The notes: a model not told the origin generated them from the letters alone. Positions 1-9,895 are shown, counted from the first letter of the stretch. The stretch: 64,000 bases of DNA from Pseudoalteromonas rubra (GCF_001482385.1 NZ_CP013612.1:1247024-1311023); one strand, 5' to 3'. Translations and numbers: made by a program.

Positions 1-102
1 CTCTATGATGATGCGCAAGGCTTTTGAACTAAGCGTAATACTGGATAATCACCTTTTGTCTGTCTATGGTTAGAATGTGTTCACCTTCCACAGTGGTGCC
101 GT

Positions 103-727
103 TTGACTGCCTGTTTCAATCGTTTTTCTTATTGTCTGAAATATATCAGAGTCATTTTACATTTGGCCCTAATAATATGTGGGTTTGCAGTGAGTGCCAG
201 CGTGACAGGGAGCTGTCAGGAGTTGAGGGTGGGTGGACCGATAAGTTGGTGGCCTATTGGGTATGTCAATGAGCAAACGGATCAAGCAGAGGGGTTTCGT
301 TTGAGTTGCTCGAGTACATTGGCGAACAGTTAAATCTGCCAATATGGGTCGCGCCGCCTTTACCCTGGAAACGTGTACTAAAAATGGTGGAAGTGGGGCT
401 GCTCGATGTTGTCTCTGGCGCCTACAAAACCGAGCTGCGCACCTTATTACCGTAATGAGATCAGGGTGTTTGTACATAAAGACAGGCCATTTGTGTTTGA
501 GAAGCTTGAGCACCTGAAGGGGCGTGTGGGGCTAAAACCGCTCGGAGGTAGCTATGGCCAGGCATTTGATAGTTTTGTGGCCGAAAACAAATCCAGTTTC
601 GTTAGTGTCGCTGCGCATAAAGCCACTTTTGAGGTCAATGTACAGGTTGCTAGGGCACTCACTTAAAGCTCGTGTACAGGATAGACTATTACCCAAACGC
701 CAATTTAGGCTGGATGTGTTGTGATTC
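103..727 (+). pseudogene. Decayed periplasmic solute-binding protein (SBP_bac_3-like)
   Basis: Pieces of a periplasmic amino-acid-type substrate-binding protein can be read in three frames. The first piece (about 103-296) has a hydrophobic signal-like stretch followed by ELRVGGPISWWPIGYVNE. It continues in another frame at about 297-440 with FELLEYIGEQLNLPIWVAPP and PWKRVLKMVEVGLLDVVSGA, then returns to a further frame with APYYRNEIRVFVHKDRPF and GLKPLGGSYGQAFDSFV up to about 640. A final shifted scrap, RIDYYPNANLGW, is read at about 690-718. At least three frame changes are needed, and the gene is then cut off by the insertion sequence that begins near 736, so the C-terminal part is missing. 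The same family has intact members at 4274-5002 and 45981-46772 and a second relic near 7870-8075. Confidence 0.7.
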
Positions 728-776
728 AATAAAACTGGACACTATTTTAGGTGGTATTATTACCACTCAATGAGAG

Positions 777-1945
<1,169 letters not shown>

Positions 1946-1958
1946 CCACAACAATGTG

Positions 1959-2659
1959 GTCTCAAGATCGCAACTGAGGAGATCTCTTCGTGTGTATCCT
2001 GGGGTATGGAAAATGACCAAATCAGTTAAAGCGCTTTGCAGTAAAAAATCTTCTATGGGAACTTATCGGGTAATAAAGGCATCAGTCCAGTTGATAAAGG
2101 TTAAATAAATGTTTGAATCTAAAAAGTTGGAGATTATTTATTGGGTTATATTGGCATTCAGGGATTATTATGTTCCTGGCGAGTGCGAAGAAACCCCAAT
2201 GGGCATGATGCAGGAGGGCATCGACGATTATCTTCAGGGGTTTGATATTCAGGGGGGGCGATATCGAGTCGCAGATTTAAAGGAGGTATTGCTTTGTGCT
2301 TATCAGTCAGATATTGAACTGTGGTGGCGTTTTAATTGTTGTAATTTCAATGCGAAGCCTCCACTTCATGAAGCGCAAGAAGAAGATGATCAAGGCGTGC
2401 AGGGGGCCTGTGTTTTTTTCTGGGTTGAATATTTTGGTTTGGGTAAGGAATTTATGGACCGTGAAAAGCTTGCTGAGTACAGGGACAAGTACCACCCTGA
2501 GATGCTTAAGTTGCTGGTCAAGTGCTGTGTCTGGGATGTTTTATTTCCTGGAGAAACCTTGCCCGGTTATACGTTGCCTACATCCGCAGATACATCGTCA
2601 TTTGACTACACTGCTTAAGTAGCTATTTCGCGATTCGAAAGCCAGCTTATTAGCTGGCT
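1959..2659 (+). repeat. Tandem duplication unit, copy 1 (810-bp period)
   Basis: This region is repeated 810 bp downstream at 2769-3469. Positions 1971-2115 are identical to 2781-2925 (145 bases, including the whole leader before the gene). The coding part then diverges progressively, and similarity returns at the 3' end, including the stem GCCAGCTTAT. The repeat begins 10-15 bp to the right of the IS3 element's end. Confidence 0.9.
2109..2618 (+). CDS. Unknown 169-aa acidic protein, tandem copy 1
   Basis: I do not recognise this family. The protein is soluble-looking, acidic and aromatic-rich, with no signal peptide. It opens MFESKKLEIIYWVILAFRDY and has conserved stretches ETPMGMMQEGID, FDIQGG, WWRFNC and LVKCCVWDVLFPGETLPGY. 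The paralogue at 2919-3428 is about 80 percent identical by eye. The ATG directly follows the TAA of a short upstream reading frame (2013-2108, MTKSVKALCSKK...) with no gap, which would allow coupling. Tandem diverged copies of small acidic proteins are seen among immunity genes of polymorphic toxin systems, but no toxin lies beside it, so that role is only a guess. A clear terminator follows at 2638. Confidence 0.75.
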   Translation: MFESKKLEIIYWVILAFRDYYVPGECEETPMGMMQEGIDDYLQGFDIQGGRYRVADLKEVLLCAYQSDIELWWRFNCCNFNAKPPLHEAQEEDDQGVQGACVFFWVEYFGLGKEFMDREKLAEYRDKYHPEMLKLLVKCCVWDVLFPGETLPGYTLPTSADTSSFDYTA

Positions 2660-2665
2660 TTTTCG
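2638..2665 (+). terminator. Rho-independent terminator after copy 1
   Basis: The stem AAAGCCAGCT / AGCTGGCTTT with loop TATT is followed by a short T run and TTCG. It lies 20 bp after the stop of the first 169-aa gene. The matching stem after copy 2 (3448-3470) has lost its T run, because the sequence changes to GGGCC right after the stem. Confidence 0.8.
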
Positions 2666-2768
2666 TTAATTAAGTATCTGAGTTGTATCGACACTCATTC
2701 CAAACAGGCGTGCAGAGTGCGCTTGTAACACGACTCAACCTGGTGCAGTTCATAAGTAGAATTATGCA

Positions 2769-3469
2769 GTCTCAAGGTAGCAACTGAGGAGATCTCTTCG
2801 TGTGTATCCTGGGGTATGGAAAATGACCAAATCAGTTAAAGCGCTTTGCAGTAAAAAATCTTCTATGGGAACTTATCGGGTAATAAAGGCATCAGTCCAG
2901 TTGATAAAGGTTAAATAAATGTTTGATTCTAAAAAGTTGGAGATTATTTATTGGGTTATATTGGCATTCAGGGATTATTATGTGCCTGGTGAGTGCGAGG
3001 AAACCCCAATGGGCATGATGCAGGAGGGCATTGACAGCTATCTTCAGGGGTTTGATATTCAGGGAGGCCGATTTCGAATCGTCGATTTAAAGGATACATT
3101 GCTCAGTGCCTATGATCGAGATATTGAACTCTGGTGGCGTTTAAATTGTAATAACTTTAATGCAGAACCTCCATTGCATAAAGTGCAGGCTTATGAACAC
3201 GATGGGGTGCAATCCGCCAGTGTCCTTTTCTGGATTGAATATTTTGGTTTGAGTAAAGAATTTATGGATCAAGAGAAGTTTGACGAGTACTTTGATAAAT
3301 ACCATCCAGAGATGCTCAAATTACTGGTCAAGTGCTGTGTCTGGGATGTTTTATTTCCGGGAGAAACCTTGCCCGGTTACACGGTTCCTTCATCCGCAGA
3401 TACATCGTCATTTGACTACACTGGATAAATAGCCATTTAGCGATTCGAAAGCCAGCTTATGTGCTGGCT
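2769..3469 (+). repeat. Tandem duplication unit, copy 2
   Basis: Second unit of the 810-bp direct duplication (see 1959-2659). The leader 2781-2918 is unchanged relative to copy 1, while the gene inside has many substitutions. The copy ends inside the terminator stem, after which the sequence is unrelated. Confidence 0.9.
2919..3428 (+). CDS. Unknown 169-aa acidic protein, tandem copy 2
   Basis: Paralogue of the gene at 2109-2618 with identical length and no indels. Differences cluster in the middle (for example FRIVDLKDTLLSAYDRDIE and PPLHKVQAYEHDGVQSASVL), while the N-terminal 30 residues and the C-terminal VKCCVWDVLFPGETLPGY block are preserved. This pattern suggests an intact protein under selection with a variable central face. 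Its upstream region is base-for-base the same as that of copy 1, so expression should be similar. The family is unknown to me. There is no signal peptide, membrane segment or catalytic motif that I can name. Confidence 0.75.
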   Translation: MFDSKKLEIIYWVILAFRDYYVPGECEETPMGMMQEGIDSYLQGFDIQGGRFRIVDLKDTLLSAYDRDIELWWRLNCNNFNAEPPLHKVQAYEHDGVQSASVLFWIEYFGLSKEFMDQEKFDEYFDKYHPEMLKLLVKCCVWDVLFPGETLPGYTVPSSADTSSFDYTG

Positions 3470-3545
3470 GGGCCAAAGTCACCAGGCTCTGTTATTTCAA
3501 AGAGAGCACTCCACGCTCTGCCTCCGTTTGTGCAGTGCAGATTTG

Positions 3546-4220
3546 TCAGCTTTGTGCTTGCAGTGCCTTAAGCGCCCGGTTCACTTGTTGATCGGCCTGG
3601 CGGGTTGTTTCTGGCAGGCGGTATTTTGGCGTGAGTTTGAGGATCCAGTCTCTGGCTGTGCTCAGACTGACTTTGTGACCGACAGAGACATACACTGGCT
3701 TAATGTTGTCCTGAGTCCGTAACACTTCCCCTATAACCTGCTCATTATCGATGAGCTTTGCGCTTGCCCCCCGCATTTCGATTAAGGCCTTGTGTGTGCC
3801 TGTGAGTCGTGTTTTACCACACCCTATGGTTGGAATATCCAGGGTTACACCGAGGTGGCAGGCCAGCCCAAAGCGCCTTGGATGAGCCAGGCCCTGGCCA
3901 TCACACACTATCATATCTGGCTTATGTGTAAGCTGCTCGAAAGCGGATAGCAATGGGGGCAACTCCCGGAATGAGAACAAGCCGGGAATGTAGGGGAAAC
4001 GCACGCTTTCAGTAACCACCTGAGTTTCAATAATATCCAGTGTGCTGGCATTTAACACCACAATGGCACCAACCAGTTGATTTGTTGCGTCGTCATAGGC
4101 CACATCAGTGCCAGCAATGGTGGTGATAGAGTCAAATTGGTCTTCACTGATAACCTGCGCTGCGAGTGTTTCTTGCAGTGCTCGAGCTTCTGTTTCAGAG
4201 CTGGGGTGCTCTATTTGCAT
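3546..4220 (-). CDS. nfi: Endonuclease V (deoxyinosine 3' endonuclease)
   Basis: This 224-aa protein matches endonuclease V in length and motifs. Endonuclease V nicks DNA at the second phosphodiester 3' to deoxyinosine and starts alternative excision repair of deaminated adenine. Visible landmarks are GTDVAY with the metal ligand D39, the strand-separating wedge FPYIPG (Y76), FRE (E86), the catalytic CDGQGLAHPRRFG (D107), PTIGCGKTRL, PVYVSVGHKVSL and the C-terminal TPKYRLPETTRQAD. The gene stands alone on the minus strand and converges with the tandem 169-aa genes. It is followed upstream by a solute-binding protein gene in the same direction (gap 53 bp). Confidence 0.95.
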   Translation of the reverse strand: MQIEHPSSETEARALQETLAAQVISEDQFDSITTIAGTDVAYDDATNQLVGAIVVLNASTLDIIETQVVTESVRFPYIPGLFSFRELPPLLSAFEQLTHKPDMIVCDGQGLAHPRRFGLACHLGVTLDIPTIGCGKTRLTGTHKALIEMRGASAKLIDNEQVIGEVLRTQDNIKPVYVSVGHKVSLSTARDWILKLTPKYRLPETTRQADQQVNRALKALQAQS

Positions 4221-4273
4221 GCTAACCGCCTTATTCTTTGTATTGCTTCGCGATTTTATCGTATCTAAATGTG

Positions 4274-5002
4274 TTACTCAAAAAGCGCCTTGCGATATAA
4301 GGGCGTATCAATCAGTTTCTGGTAGGCGGCGCGAAGCCGAGCAACCAGCTCCGGATCTGTGGCTAAGCTGGCTGCCAGGTAGCCTTTGATACTGAGCGGT
4401 TCAATATCCAGCAGATACCGAAAGTGATTGTCTGGCAAGTTCATTGCCTGCGCCATGGCGCTGATGTAGCGTGGGTCATCCACCACCAGGTCTACTTTGT
4501 TAGCTGCCAGTAAGCGGTAGGATTGTTGAATATCTGCGGTCTCGATAAATTCAAAGCCCAGTTTATGCAATACCTGGGCAGCTACATCATCTCTTTGTAC
4601 GGCAAGCCGATACTGTTTAGCGTCTTCCAGTGTTTCAATCTGGACTTTTCGGGGTGATTGGTTTGTTACAAAACCGAGTTGAAACAGCGCTACGGGGCCA
4701 ATCCAGTGAAATGATGTCTCTCGTTGTGGGGTTTTTGCCATGCTATAGATTAGTGTGTTTGACTTATCTTTTGCTGTATCTAAAGCGCGTGCCCACGGAT
4801 ACATGTAAAACTCCCCCTCAAGTGCAGCAGTGTTCAAAATGGCTTTTACCAGTTCGGTACTTACACCGGCGACCTGGTCATTGACCCAGGTTTGATTGGG
4901 CGGGGACAACTCCGTGACTACGGTGAATTTAGCCCAGCTGTGAAAGCTACTCAGCACAGTGACTAGTATCAGGGTAACGACTGTTTTTTCCATCAAAAAC
5001 AT
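4274..5002 (-). CDS. Periplasmic solute-binding protein (SBP_bac_3-like, orphan)
   Basis: This 242-aa protein starts with a signal peptide (MEKTVVTLILVTVLSSFHSW) and continues with a type 2 periplasmic binding fold. Recognisable motifs are LSPPNQTWVNDQVAGVSTELV, FYMYPWARAL, YSMAKTPQRE, LEDAKQYRLAVQRDD and DLVVDDPRYISAM. Members like this are numerous in marine Gammaproteobacteria and usually lack an adjacent permease, as here; ligand unknown. The first ATG is at 5002, and an internal ATG four codons later (MEKTVV) fits a shorter signal peptide. Decayed relatives occur at 103-727 and 7870-8075. Confidence 0.85.
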   Translation of the reverse strand: MFLMEKTVVTLILVTVLSSFHSWAKFTVVTELSPPNQTWVNDQVAGVSTELVKAILNTAALEGEFYMYPWARALDTAKDKSNTLIYSMAKTPQRETSFHWIGPVALFQLGFVTNQSPRKVQIETLEDAKQYRLAVQRDDVAAQVLHKLGFEFIETADIQQSYRLLAANKVDLVVDDPRYISAMAQAMNLPDNHFRYLLDIEPLSIKGYLAASLATDPELVARLRAAYQKLIDTPLYRKALFE

Positions 5003-5336
5003 ACCTTTTAATCTGCATACGGATAAAAGTGTAGCAGGCTCAGGGTATCTTGCCCTTATTGTTCAAGGTGTCAGGTTCAAGATGTCAGCCTGTGTGGCGC
5101 CGGGCAACTTCGGACATGAAGCAGGCTCTGAGCATTTTAAGTTTTACTTATGAGCTCTGTTTAAAGATGCACAGTCGTACTAATGACTGTACATCTATAT
5201 TTTTCGTTAGGAAAAGTAATGGCGGGTTCGTCTTAACACCAATCTGGACGATAATTAGCCAAAAGCAGTTCTTCGGCAGTATTTCATGGAAAACAAATGT
5301 TTACGGCATTTCACTTTATGAAATAAACTTTTAGCA
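5003..5336. other. Intergenic stretch without a recognised gene
   Basis: About 330 bases lie between the solute-binding protein start and the metallo-hydrolase stop. Short open frames here show no family resemblance and no convincing ribosome binding site. The part near 5003 should hold the promoter of the solute-binding gene. I see no stable terminator hairpin after the metallo-hydrolase. Confidence 0.5.
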
Positions 5337-6746
5337 TTAGATGTTGTTATTGTAATAGGCTTTAACAATATTTGGTCTGATGTCACTATTTCTATGATGA
5401 CCAACGATGCGGTTATATTGGATTTTTTTATCCATTAAAAACTCAATAAAGACTCTTTCTACATCAGACATGTGTGAAGCAATGGAGTTGTCTCTGGGGA
5501 TCTCGAGAAAGTCGCCCTGATATATTGTTTTAGCGTCACTAAAATACACAAAGCTCTGCTTTCTCACATGCGTATTTTCCAATACGTAATAGCGATTACC
5601 TTGAAACACCTCGTTACTTTTGATCTTTTTAAATTTTAAATTGGATATGTTGTTCGTAAATTTGGGGAAAGACTTAATCGCCTCTATCGTATGGTCATCG
5701 GCAATAATGGTTGCTCCTCTATTAACATAGGGCGCTAACCCGGCAATGTGGTCACCGTGTGCATGACTTATATACACATGGGTTACAGGCAGGTTGTTAA
5801 ATTTTTCATCAATCAAAGCTAATACTTGCTCTGATGCTTTATCACTTAAAGGGGCACCAAACACTGTGAGGCCTGTAATATGCTTTTGTACCATTACATT
5901 ACGGCTGCCCTGCAGATCTTTAACCAGAAAGATATCCTTATGGATTTTGCTAAGGGCAAGTGTTTTATTCTTATCTGACTCTATAAATTCATAGCCAGTT
6001 GGTTTCGTCAATTTTTTGGGGTCTATTCGACTAATTCTATGTAACGATTGAATGGCTATGGTGTGGCGATATTTCCCCTGATTGTAAACCTTTACTTGGC
6101 TGGCGTAGTTCATACCGTCAATAGGCCTAGGCTCTGAAAATACATACTTACTGTCATCTTCAGTATTGACTATTTCCGTAAGCTGCATCGAATTTTTATC
6201 AAACAGCAAGCTTACGGTGTGCTGGTTTGTATCTTGATAGGAAAGACTAACACTATTACCAATGTGAAGTTCTCTAATAGGAGACTTCTTCTTATGGAGG
6301 AACTCATAAGCCGCGAATAAATTTATCTGTTCTGATATCGCTTCATACTCATCGGCCATCGTATTGGTATATGCTCTTAGCTCTTTGCCATAAACGAATC
6401 CATTTACGTCGTATCTAAAAGCCTGCTGTTTATTAATCACTGAAATGAATTCAAAGACGAAGTTGCCAGGGTTATGACGTTTAAAGTGCTCAAAGTATTG
6501 ATTTCGGTCTCTGTCGATCTCGATACTGTAGTGGTTAACTATGGTGTCGGGTTTACGAAAGTCATAACTTTGATGCGGTGCATTGCTGTGAAATTCAACT
6601 TTATAAGCAAGGCGAGATAGCTGTTCAACTTGTTGATAATGGGATTTCAGTTTTTTAATGTATGAGGAGTCTGCCGCCACTGAAGTCTGACAAAACAGAC
6701 TCATTAATCCGAGTAATGCAGCGTTTCTTAAGTTAGACGAGTACAA
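5337..6746 (-). CDS. Secreted metallo-beta-lactamase-fold hydrolase
   Basis: This 469-aa protein has a signal peptide (about 1-24, ending SVAADSS) and a long N-terminal domain of about 270 residues. An MBL hydrolase domain follows, with ITGLTVFGAP and the zinc motif HAHGDH (H328, H330, D332, H333), the later YFSDAKTIYQGDFLEIP segment, and a final VGHHRN histidine. The fold binds one or two metal ions and hydrolyses esters, amides or similar bonds; the substrate cannot be told. The N-terminal part has the look of an outer-membrane-lipoprotein-sorting-like beta domain, but this is uncertain. The gene is divergent from a LysR regulator, with a 106-bp gap, which commonly means the regulator controls it. 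Confidence 0.85.
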   Translation of the reverse strand: MYSSNLRNAALLGLMSLFCQTSVAADSSYIKKLKSHYQQVEQLSRLAYKVEFHSNAPHQSYDFRKPDTIVNHYSIEIDRDRNQYFEHFKRHNPGNFVFEFISVINKQQAFRYDVNGFVYGKELRAYTNTMADEYEAISEQINLFAAYEFLHKKKSPIRELHIGNSVSLSYQDTNQHTVSLLFDKNSMQLTEIVNTEDDSKYVFSEPRPIDGMNYASQVKVYNQGKYRHTIAIQSLHRISRIDPKKLTKPTGYEFIESDKNKTLALSKIHKDIFLVKDLQGSRNVMVQKHITGLTVFGAPLSDKASEQVLALIDEKFNNLPVTHVYISHAHGDHIAGLAPYVNRGATIIADDHTIEAIKSFPKFTNNISNLKFKKIKSNEVFQGNRYYVLENTHVRKQSFVYFSDAKTIYQGDFLEIPRDNSIASHMSDVERVFIEFLMDKKIQYNRIVGHHRNSDIRPNIVKAYYNNNI

Positions 6747-6852
6747 ATTAATTCCTTATAGATGTTGGTATTGACGGTTGCTTCAGTCTATATCTTTGTT
6801 GATAATGGAAAAATGGCTCTATAAAGAAATCATTTTTCTTCAGAGGAGAAAA

Positions 6853-7752
6853 ATGGACCTGATTAAATCTATCCGAACTTTTATCTCAGTCGCTGACAAG
6901 GGGAGTTTCAGCGCAACGGCAAATCATCTTAACATTGCGGTGTCAGCAGTCAGTCGCCAGGTAACTGAGCTGGAAGAGCACTTTGGTTGCCAATTACTTT
7001 ACCGTACAACCCGAACGATGCAGCTAAGCGAGCAGGGGCAAATTTTGTTACGCGAACTTAGAGGGATTATCGAACAACTTGATAATTTACAGCAGCTGTC
7101 TTTGCAAAAATCACAAGTGATCGCAGGAGACATTACCGTTTCTTCTCCATTTCATTCTGAAGGTATGGGGCTGAGTAACATTTTGTCAGAATTTTGTGAA
7201 ACATACCCAGCTGTAAATGTATCCTGGCTGATGTTTAACCGACGTGTCAATTTGATTGATGAAGGTATTGATGTTGCTATTCGCGCAGGTAAGCTTGTCG
7301 ACTCTAGTTTGATAGCTAGAAAATACAGTTCTTTGGAAGTGGTATTTGTTGCAAGTCCTGATTATATAAATAAATTTGGATTACCTGAGTCCCCATTAGA
7401 ACTGGTTAATCATAAGTGTATTGTTGAAACCAAAGATGAAGGCAATACACGATGGCGTTATCTCGACAGTGGTAAGGAAAAGCACATACAAATTAAAGGT
7501 AGTATTAGAGTTAATAAGCCTAATATGGCGGCAAAATTTTCCTCATTAGGTAAAGGCATAGTTCAACTACCTAAATATATGGTGCAACAAGGTCTAGATA
7601 ATGGTGATCTTGTGTTGGTTATGGAAAGCTATAACCCGGCACCATTAGATTTGTATTTGGTTTATCCTTCGAAAAAACTGATGAAACCAGCTTTAAAAGC
7701 TTTTATTGAATTTTTTTTGGCGCGCACCGAAAAGGGTCAAGTTTGCAGCTGA
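6853..7752 (+). CDS. LysR-family transcriptional regulator
   Basis: The 299-aa protein has an N-terminal winged helix-turn-helix (MDLIKSIRTFISVADKGSF, then AVSRQVTELEEHFGCQLLYR) and a LysR substrate-binding domain (GDITVSSPFHSEGMG, then GIDVAIRAGKLVDSSLIARK). A longer frame opens at 6778, but ATG 6853 is preferred. It is preceded by AGAGGAGAAA and gives the standard LysR N-terminus at residue 1. The gene is divergent from the MBL-fold hydrolase, so the short space 6747-6852 probably holds the operator for both. The effector is not predictable. Confidence 0.92.
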   Translation: MDLIKSIRTFISVADKGSFSATANHLNIAVSAVSRQVTELEEHFGCQLLYRTTRTMQLSEQGQILLRELRGIIEQLDNLQQLSLQKSQVIAGDITVSSPFHSEGMGLSNILSEFCETYPAVNVSWLMFNRRVNLIDEGIDVAIRAGKLVDSSLIARKYSSLEVVFVASPDYINKFGLPESPLELVNHKCIVETKDEGNTRWRYLDSGKEKHIQIKGSIRVNKPNMAAKFSSLGKGIVQLPKYMVQQGLDNGDLVLVMESYNPAPLDLYLVYPSKKLMKPALKAFIEFFLARTEKGQVCS

Positions 7753-7859
7753 AAATTACGTACGAACATTGGTGCCTCTACCAAGGTTAAGTTGTTAGTC
7801 ATCGATGGCATCACCAGGCTCTTTTTTGGTTCAACTAATTCCGGGGTGTAGAAAAAACA

Positions 7860-8080
7860 TTCTTTAGTAACAGTCGTAATTGTGTGGATATAGTATGGGT
7901 CGTTCTTAATCGGTTTACTTAGCTCGCTGCCAGTAAAAAGTAGGATTATTGAACCTCTAAGGTCCCGAAAAACTTAAAGTCAGAGTCTTTAATAGCTGAG
8001 CGGTCATATCATTCCTGGGTACGGTTAGCCGGTACTGTTTGGCGTCTTTCACCTTGTCTGCTTATTCAAGACGTCTGTCA
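7860..8080 (-). pseudogene. Relic of a solute-binding protein gene
   Basis: On the minus strand, positions about 8070-7880 translate as VKDAKQYRLTVPRNDMTAQL and, after a frame change and several stops, SYFLLAAS-VNRLRTTHTI. This lines up with LEDAKQYRLAVQRDDVAAQV and SYRLLAANKVDLVVDDPRYI of the intact gene at 4274-5002. Multiple stop codons and a shift show it is dead. The rest of the 7753-8120 gap holds no recognised gene. Confidence 0.6.
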
Positions 8081-8129
8081 GAGTCGCGATGAACAGCCAT
8101 AAACTTCATGAATATCCCCTATATTGTAA

Positions 8130-8141
8130 ATTGTCGACAAT
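8130..8141. promoter_or_regulatory. Candidate GntR operator, perfect palindrome ATTGTCGACAAT
   Basis: A perfect 12-bp palindrome lies 82 bp before the GntR-family gene. Similar sequences occur at 8183-8194 (ATTGTCTACAAC) and 11055-11066 (ATCGTCTACAAC), all in the propionate cluster. FCD-type GntR regulators typically bind TTGTNNACAA-like palindromes, so autoregulation and control of the prp genes is a reasonable inference. Confidence 0.65.
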
Positions 8142-8155
8142 CTGTTCCGGAACAG
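8142..8155. promoter_or_regulatory. Perfect 14-bp palindrome CTGTTCCGGAACAG
   Basis: This palindrome abuts the ATTGTCGACAAT site with no gap. It is unlike the GntR sites and could be a site for a second regulator or a small hairpin in the leader. It was seen once in the window. Confidence 0.4.
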
Positions 8156-8182
8156 GTTGACGTAAACGTAAAGCAGCACTAT

Positions 8183-8194
8183 ATTGTCTACAAC
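8183..8194. promoter_or_regulatory. Second candidate GntR operator ATTGTCTACAAC
   Basis: Imperfect version of the palindrome at 8130-8141. It ends 28 bp before the regulator's ATG, where it would overlap the transcription start or leader. The spacing to the first site is 53 bp centre to centre, about five helical turns. Confidence 0.55.
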
Positions 8195-8222
8195 TTTTAT
8201 CAAGACCGGAAGGCAAGACATA

Positions 8223-8891
8223 ATGAGCTTTATGCATGAAAGTGCCGTAACTGCTTCTGACAAAGCATTTTTCCGGCTTAGAAAAGAGATTGTTGAAGGT
8301 GATATTCCAGCTGGCTCTAAACTGAGTGAAATGGAATTGTCGACAAAGTATGAGGTAAGCCGTGCTGTTGTACGAGAAGCGATAAACCGCCTTGAAGCGT
8401 GTCATCTCGTTGAACGTCGTCCGAATGTGGGTGCCAGAGTGGTGTCGTTAAGTGAAGAAGGCCTGATGGAATTGTATCAGGTACGTGAAGCGCTTGAAGG
8501 TATGGCCGCGCGTCTGGCAGCACAACACATGCCAGATGATGAAGTCGCTAAACTAAACAGCCTGTTGAATGAGCAGTTCGACGAAGTGAAGGGCGGCGAA
8601 TCTTACTACCAGGAAGCCGGCGACCTGGATTTTCATTACCGCATCATTGTGGGTAGTCAGAATCAGCAGCTTATTGCCATGCTGAGTAACGGCATATATC
8701 ACCTGGCACGTATGTATCGGGTGCAGCTCGGCATGGCCGGGCCGCGCGTAACCACCGCCTACGACGAGCATAAACACATAGTGCGCGCTATCGCGAATCG
8801 CGATGCCGAACTGGCAGAAATGCTAATGCGTCGCCATATTCAATATTCTAAAAATAACATTGCCACCAAGTTAACCAAACAGCATCAGTAA
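8223..8891 (+). CDS. GntR-family (FCD) regulator of the methylcitrate operon
   Basis: This 222-aa protein has a GntR winged helix ([20 protein letters not shown], then [20 protein letters not shown]) and a C-terminal FCD effector domain with the conserved metal-binding region ([28 protein letters not shown]). An open frame starts at a TTG (8184), but ATG 8223, after GGAAGGCAAG, fits the family N-terminus. The gene is 19 bp upstream of prpB, in the same direction, as in other Alteromonadales and Shewanella prp clusters where a GntR protein replaces the sigma-54 activator PrpR. It probably represses the operon and itself through the palindromes at 8130 and 8183, with methylcitrate as a likely effector (inference). 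Confidence 0.9.
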   Translation: MSFMHESAVTASDKAFFRLRKEIVEGDIPAGSKLSEMELSTKYEVSRAVVREAINRLEACHLVERRPNVGARVVSLSEEGLMELYQVREALEGMAARLAAQHMPDDEVAKLNSLLNEQFDEVKGGESYYQEAGDLDFHYRIIVGSQNQQLIAMLSNGIYHLARMYRVQLGMAGPRVTTAYDEHKHIVRAIANRDAELAEMLMRRHIQYSKNNIATKLTKQHQ

Positions 8892-8910
8892 TAATTGGGG
8901 AGACACACTT

Positions 8911-9804
8911 ATGAGTACAGGGATCATCAGCGCAGGTAAAAAATTCCGCGACGCGCTAAAAGCCAATCAGCCGCTTCAGATTGTTGGCACCATCAATGCC
9001 TATAGCGCAATTATGGCCAAGAAAATTGGCCATCAGGCGATTTACCTCTCAGGTGGTGGCGTAGCCAATGCCTCTTATGGCCTGCCTGATTTAGGTATTA
9101 CGTCTTTGAATGATGTGATTGCTGATGTACAGCGTATCACTTCAGCCTGTGACTTACCTCTAATGGTTGATATCGACACCGGCTGGGGTGGGGCGTTTAA
9201 TATTGCTAAAACCATTCAGGAAATGCAAAAAGCTGGTGCAGCAGCTGTGCACCTGGAAGATCAGGTTGCGCAAAAACGCTGTGGTCACCGTCCAAACAAA
9301 GAGATTGTCTCGACTGAGGAAATGGTTGACCGGATCAAAGCTGCCGTTGACGCACGCACCGATCCAGATTTCTTCATCATGGCCCGTACTGATGCGTTTG
9401 CACAGGAAGGTCTGGAAGCCGCCATTGAACGCGCTAAAGCGTATGTTGCAGCCGGTGCAGATGGCATTTTTGCCGAAGCCGTTCAGACAGAAGAGCACTA
9501 TCGCGCGTTTTCAGAGGCGCTGGATGTGCCTATTCTCGCAAACATCACGGAATTCGGTAAAACCGAGTTGTGGAATAAACAAGAGCTGGGCGAGTGGGGC
9601 GTTGATATGGTGCTTTACCCGTTGAGTGCTTTCCGTGCTATGAACAAAGCAGCAGAAATGGTGTATCAGTCCATCTTAGAAAACGGCGATCAGAAAGCCG
9701 TCATAGATAACATGCAAACTCGTATGGACTTGTATGACTACCTCGGCTACCACGAGTATGAACAAAAGCTCGATGGATTATTTGCCCAGGGTAAAAATAA
9801 ATAA
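8911..9804 (+). CDS. prpB: 2-methylisocitrate lyase
   Basis: The 297-aa enzyme splits 2-methylisocitrate into pyruvate and succinate, the last step of the methylcitrate cycle. It belongs to the isocitrate lyase/PEP mutase superfamily. Seen in the sequence are [20 protein letters not shown], the Mg-binding [17 protein letters not shown], the catalytic loop [28 protein letters not shown] and the C-terminal [12 protein letters not shown]. Length is normal. It follows the GntR gene by 19 bp with GGGGAG upstream of the ATG and is followed by prpC after 91 bp. Confidence 0.96.
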   Translation: MSTGIISAGKKFRDALKANQPLQIVGTINAYSAIMAKKIGHQAIYLSGGGVANASYGLPDLGITSLNDVIADVQRITSACDLPLMVDIDTGWGGAFNIAKTIQEMQKAGAAAVHLEDQVAQKRCGHRPNKEIVSTEEMVDRIKAAVDARTDPDFFIMARTDAFAQEGLEAAIERAKAYVAAGADGIFAEAVQTEEHYRAFSEALDVPILANITEFGKTELWNKQELGEWGVDMVLYPLSAFRAMNKAAEMVYQSILENGDQKAVIDNMQTRMDLYDYLGYHEYEQKLDGLFAQGKNK

Positions 9805-9895
9805 AAGACACAAAGGATATTGAGTAAGTGCCGCTGATATGTGGCCTTTCTTAAAATGAAATTAACCAGCAGGTAAAAATTCAGGAGATAACAAA

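Noticed and set aside
169..513. 114-codon minus-strand frame at the left edge
   Set aside because: It is antisense to the solute-binding relic, whose fragments are clearly recognisable on the plus strand.
2109..3428. Firm assignment of the two 169-aa proteins as toxin immunity proteins
   Set aside because: Only the tandem, diverged layout supports it; no toxin gene or known immunity family was recognised, so it is kept as a hypothesis.
5050..5334. 94-codon frame in the gap between the solute-binding gene and the MBL hydrolase
   Set aside because: Composition and lack of a ribosome binding site argue against a real gene.
9167..9625. 152-codon frame inside prpB
   Set aside because: It lies entirely within a well-recognised gene in another frame; a shadow frame.
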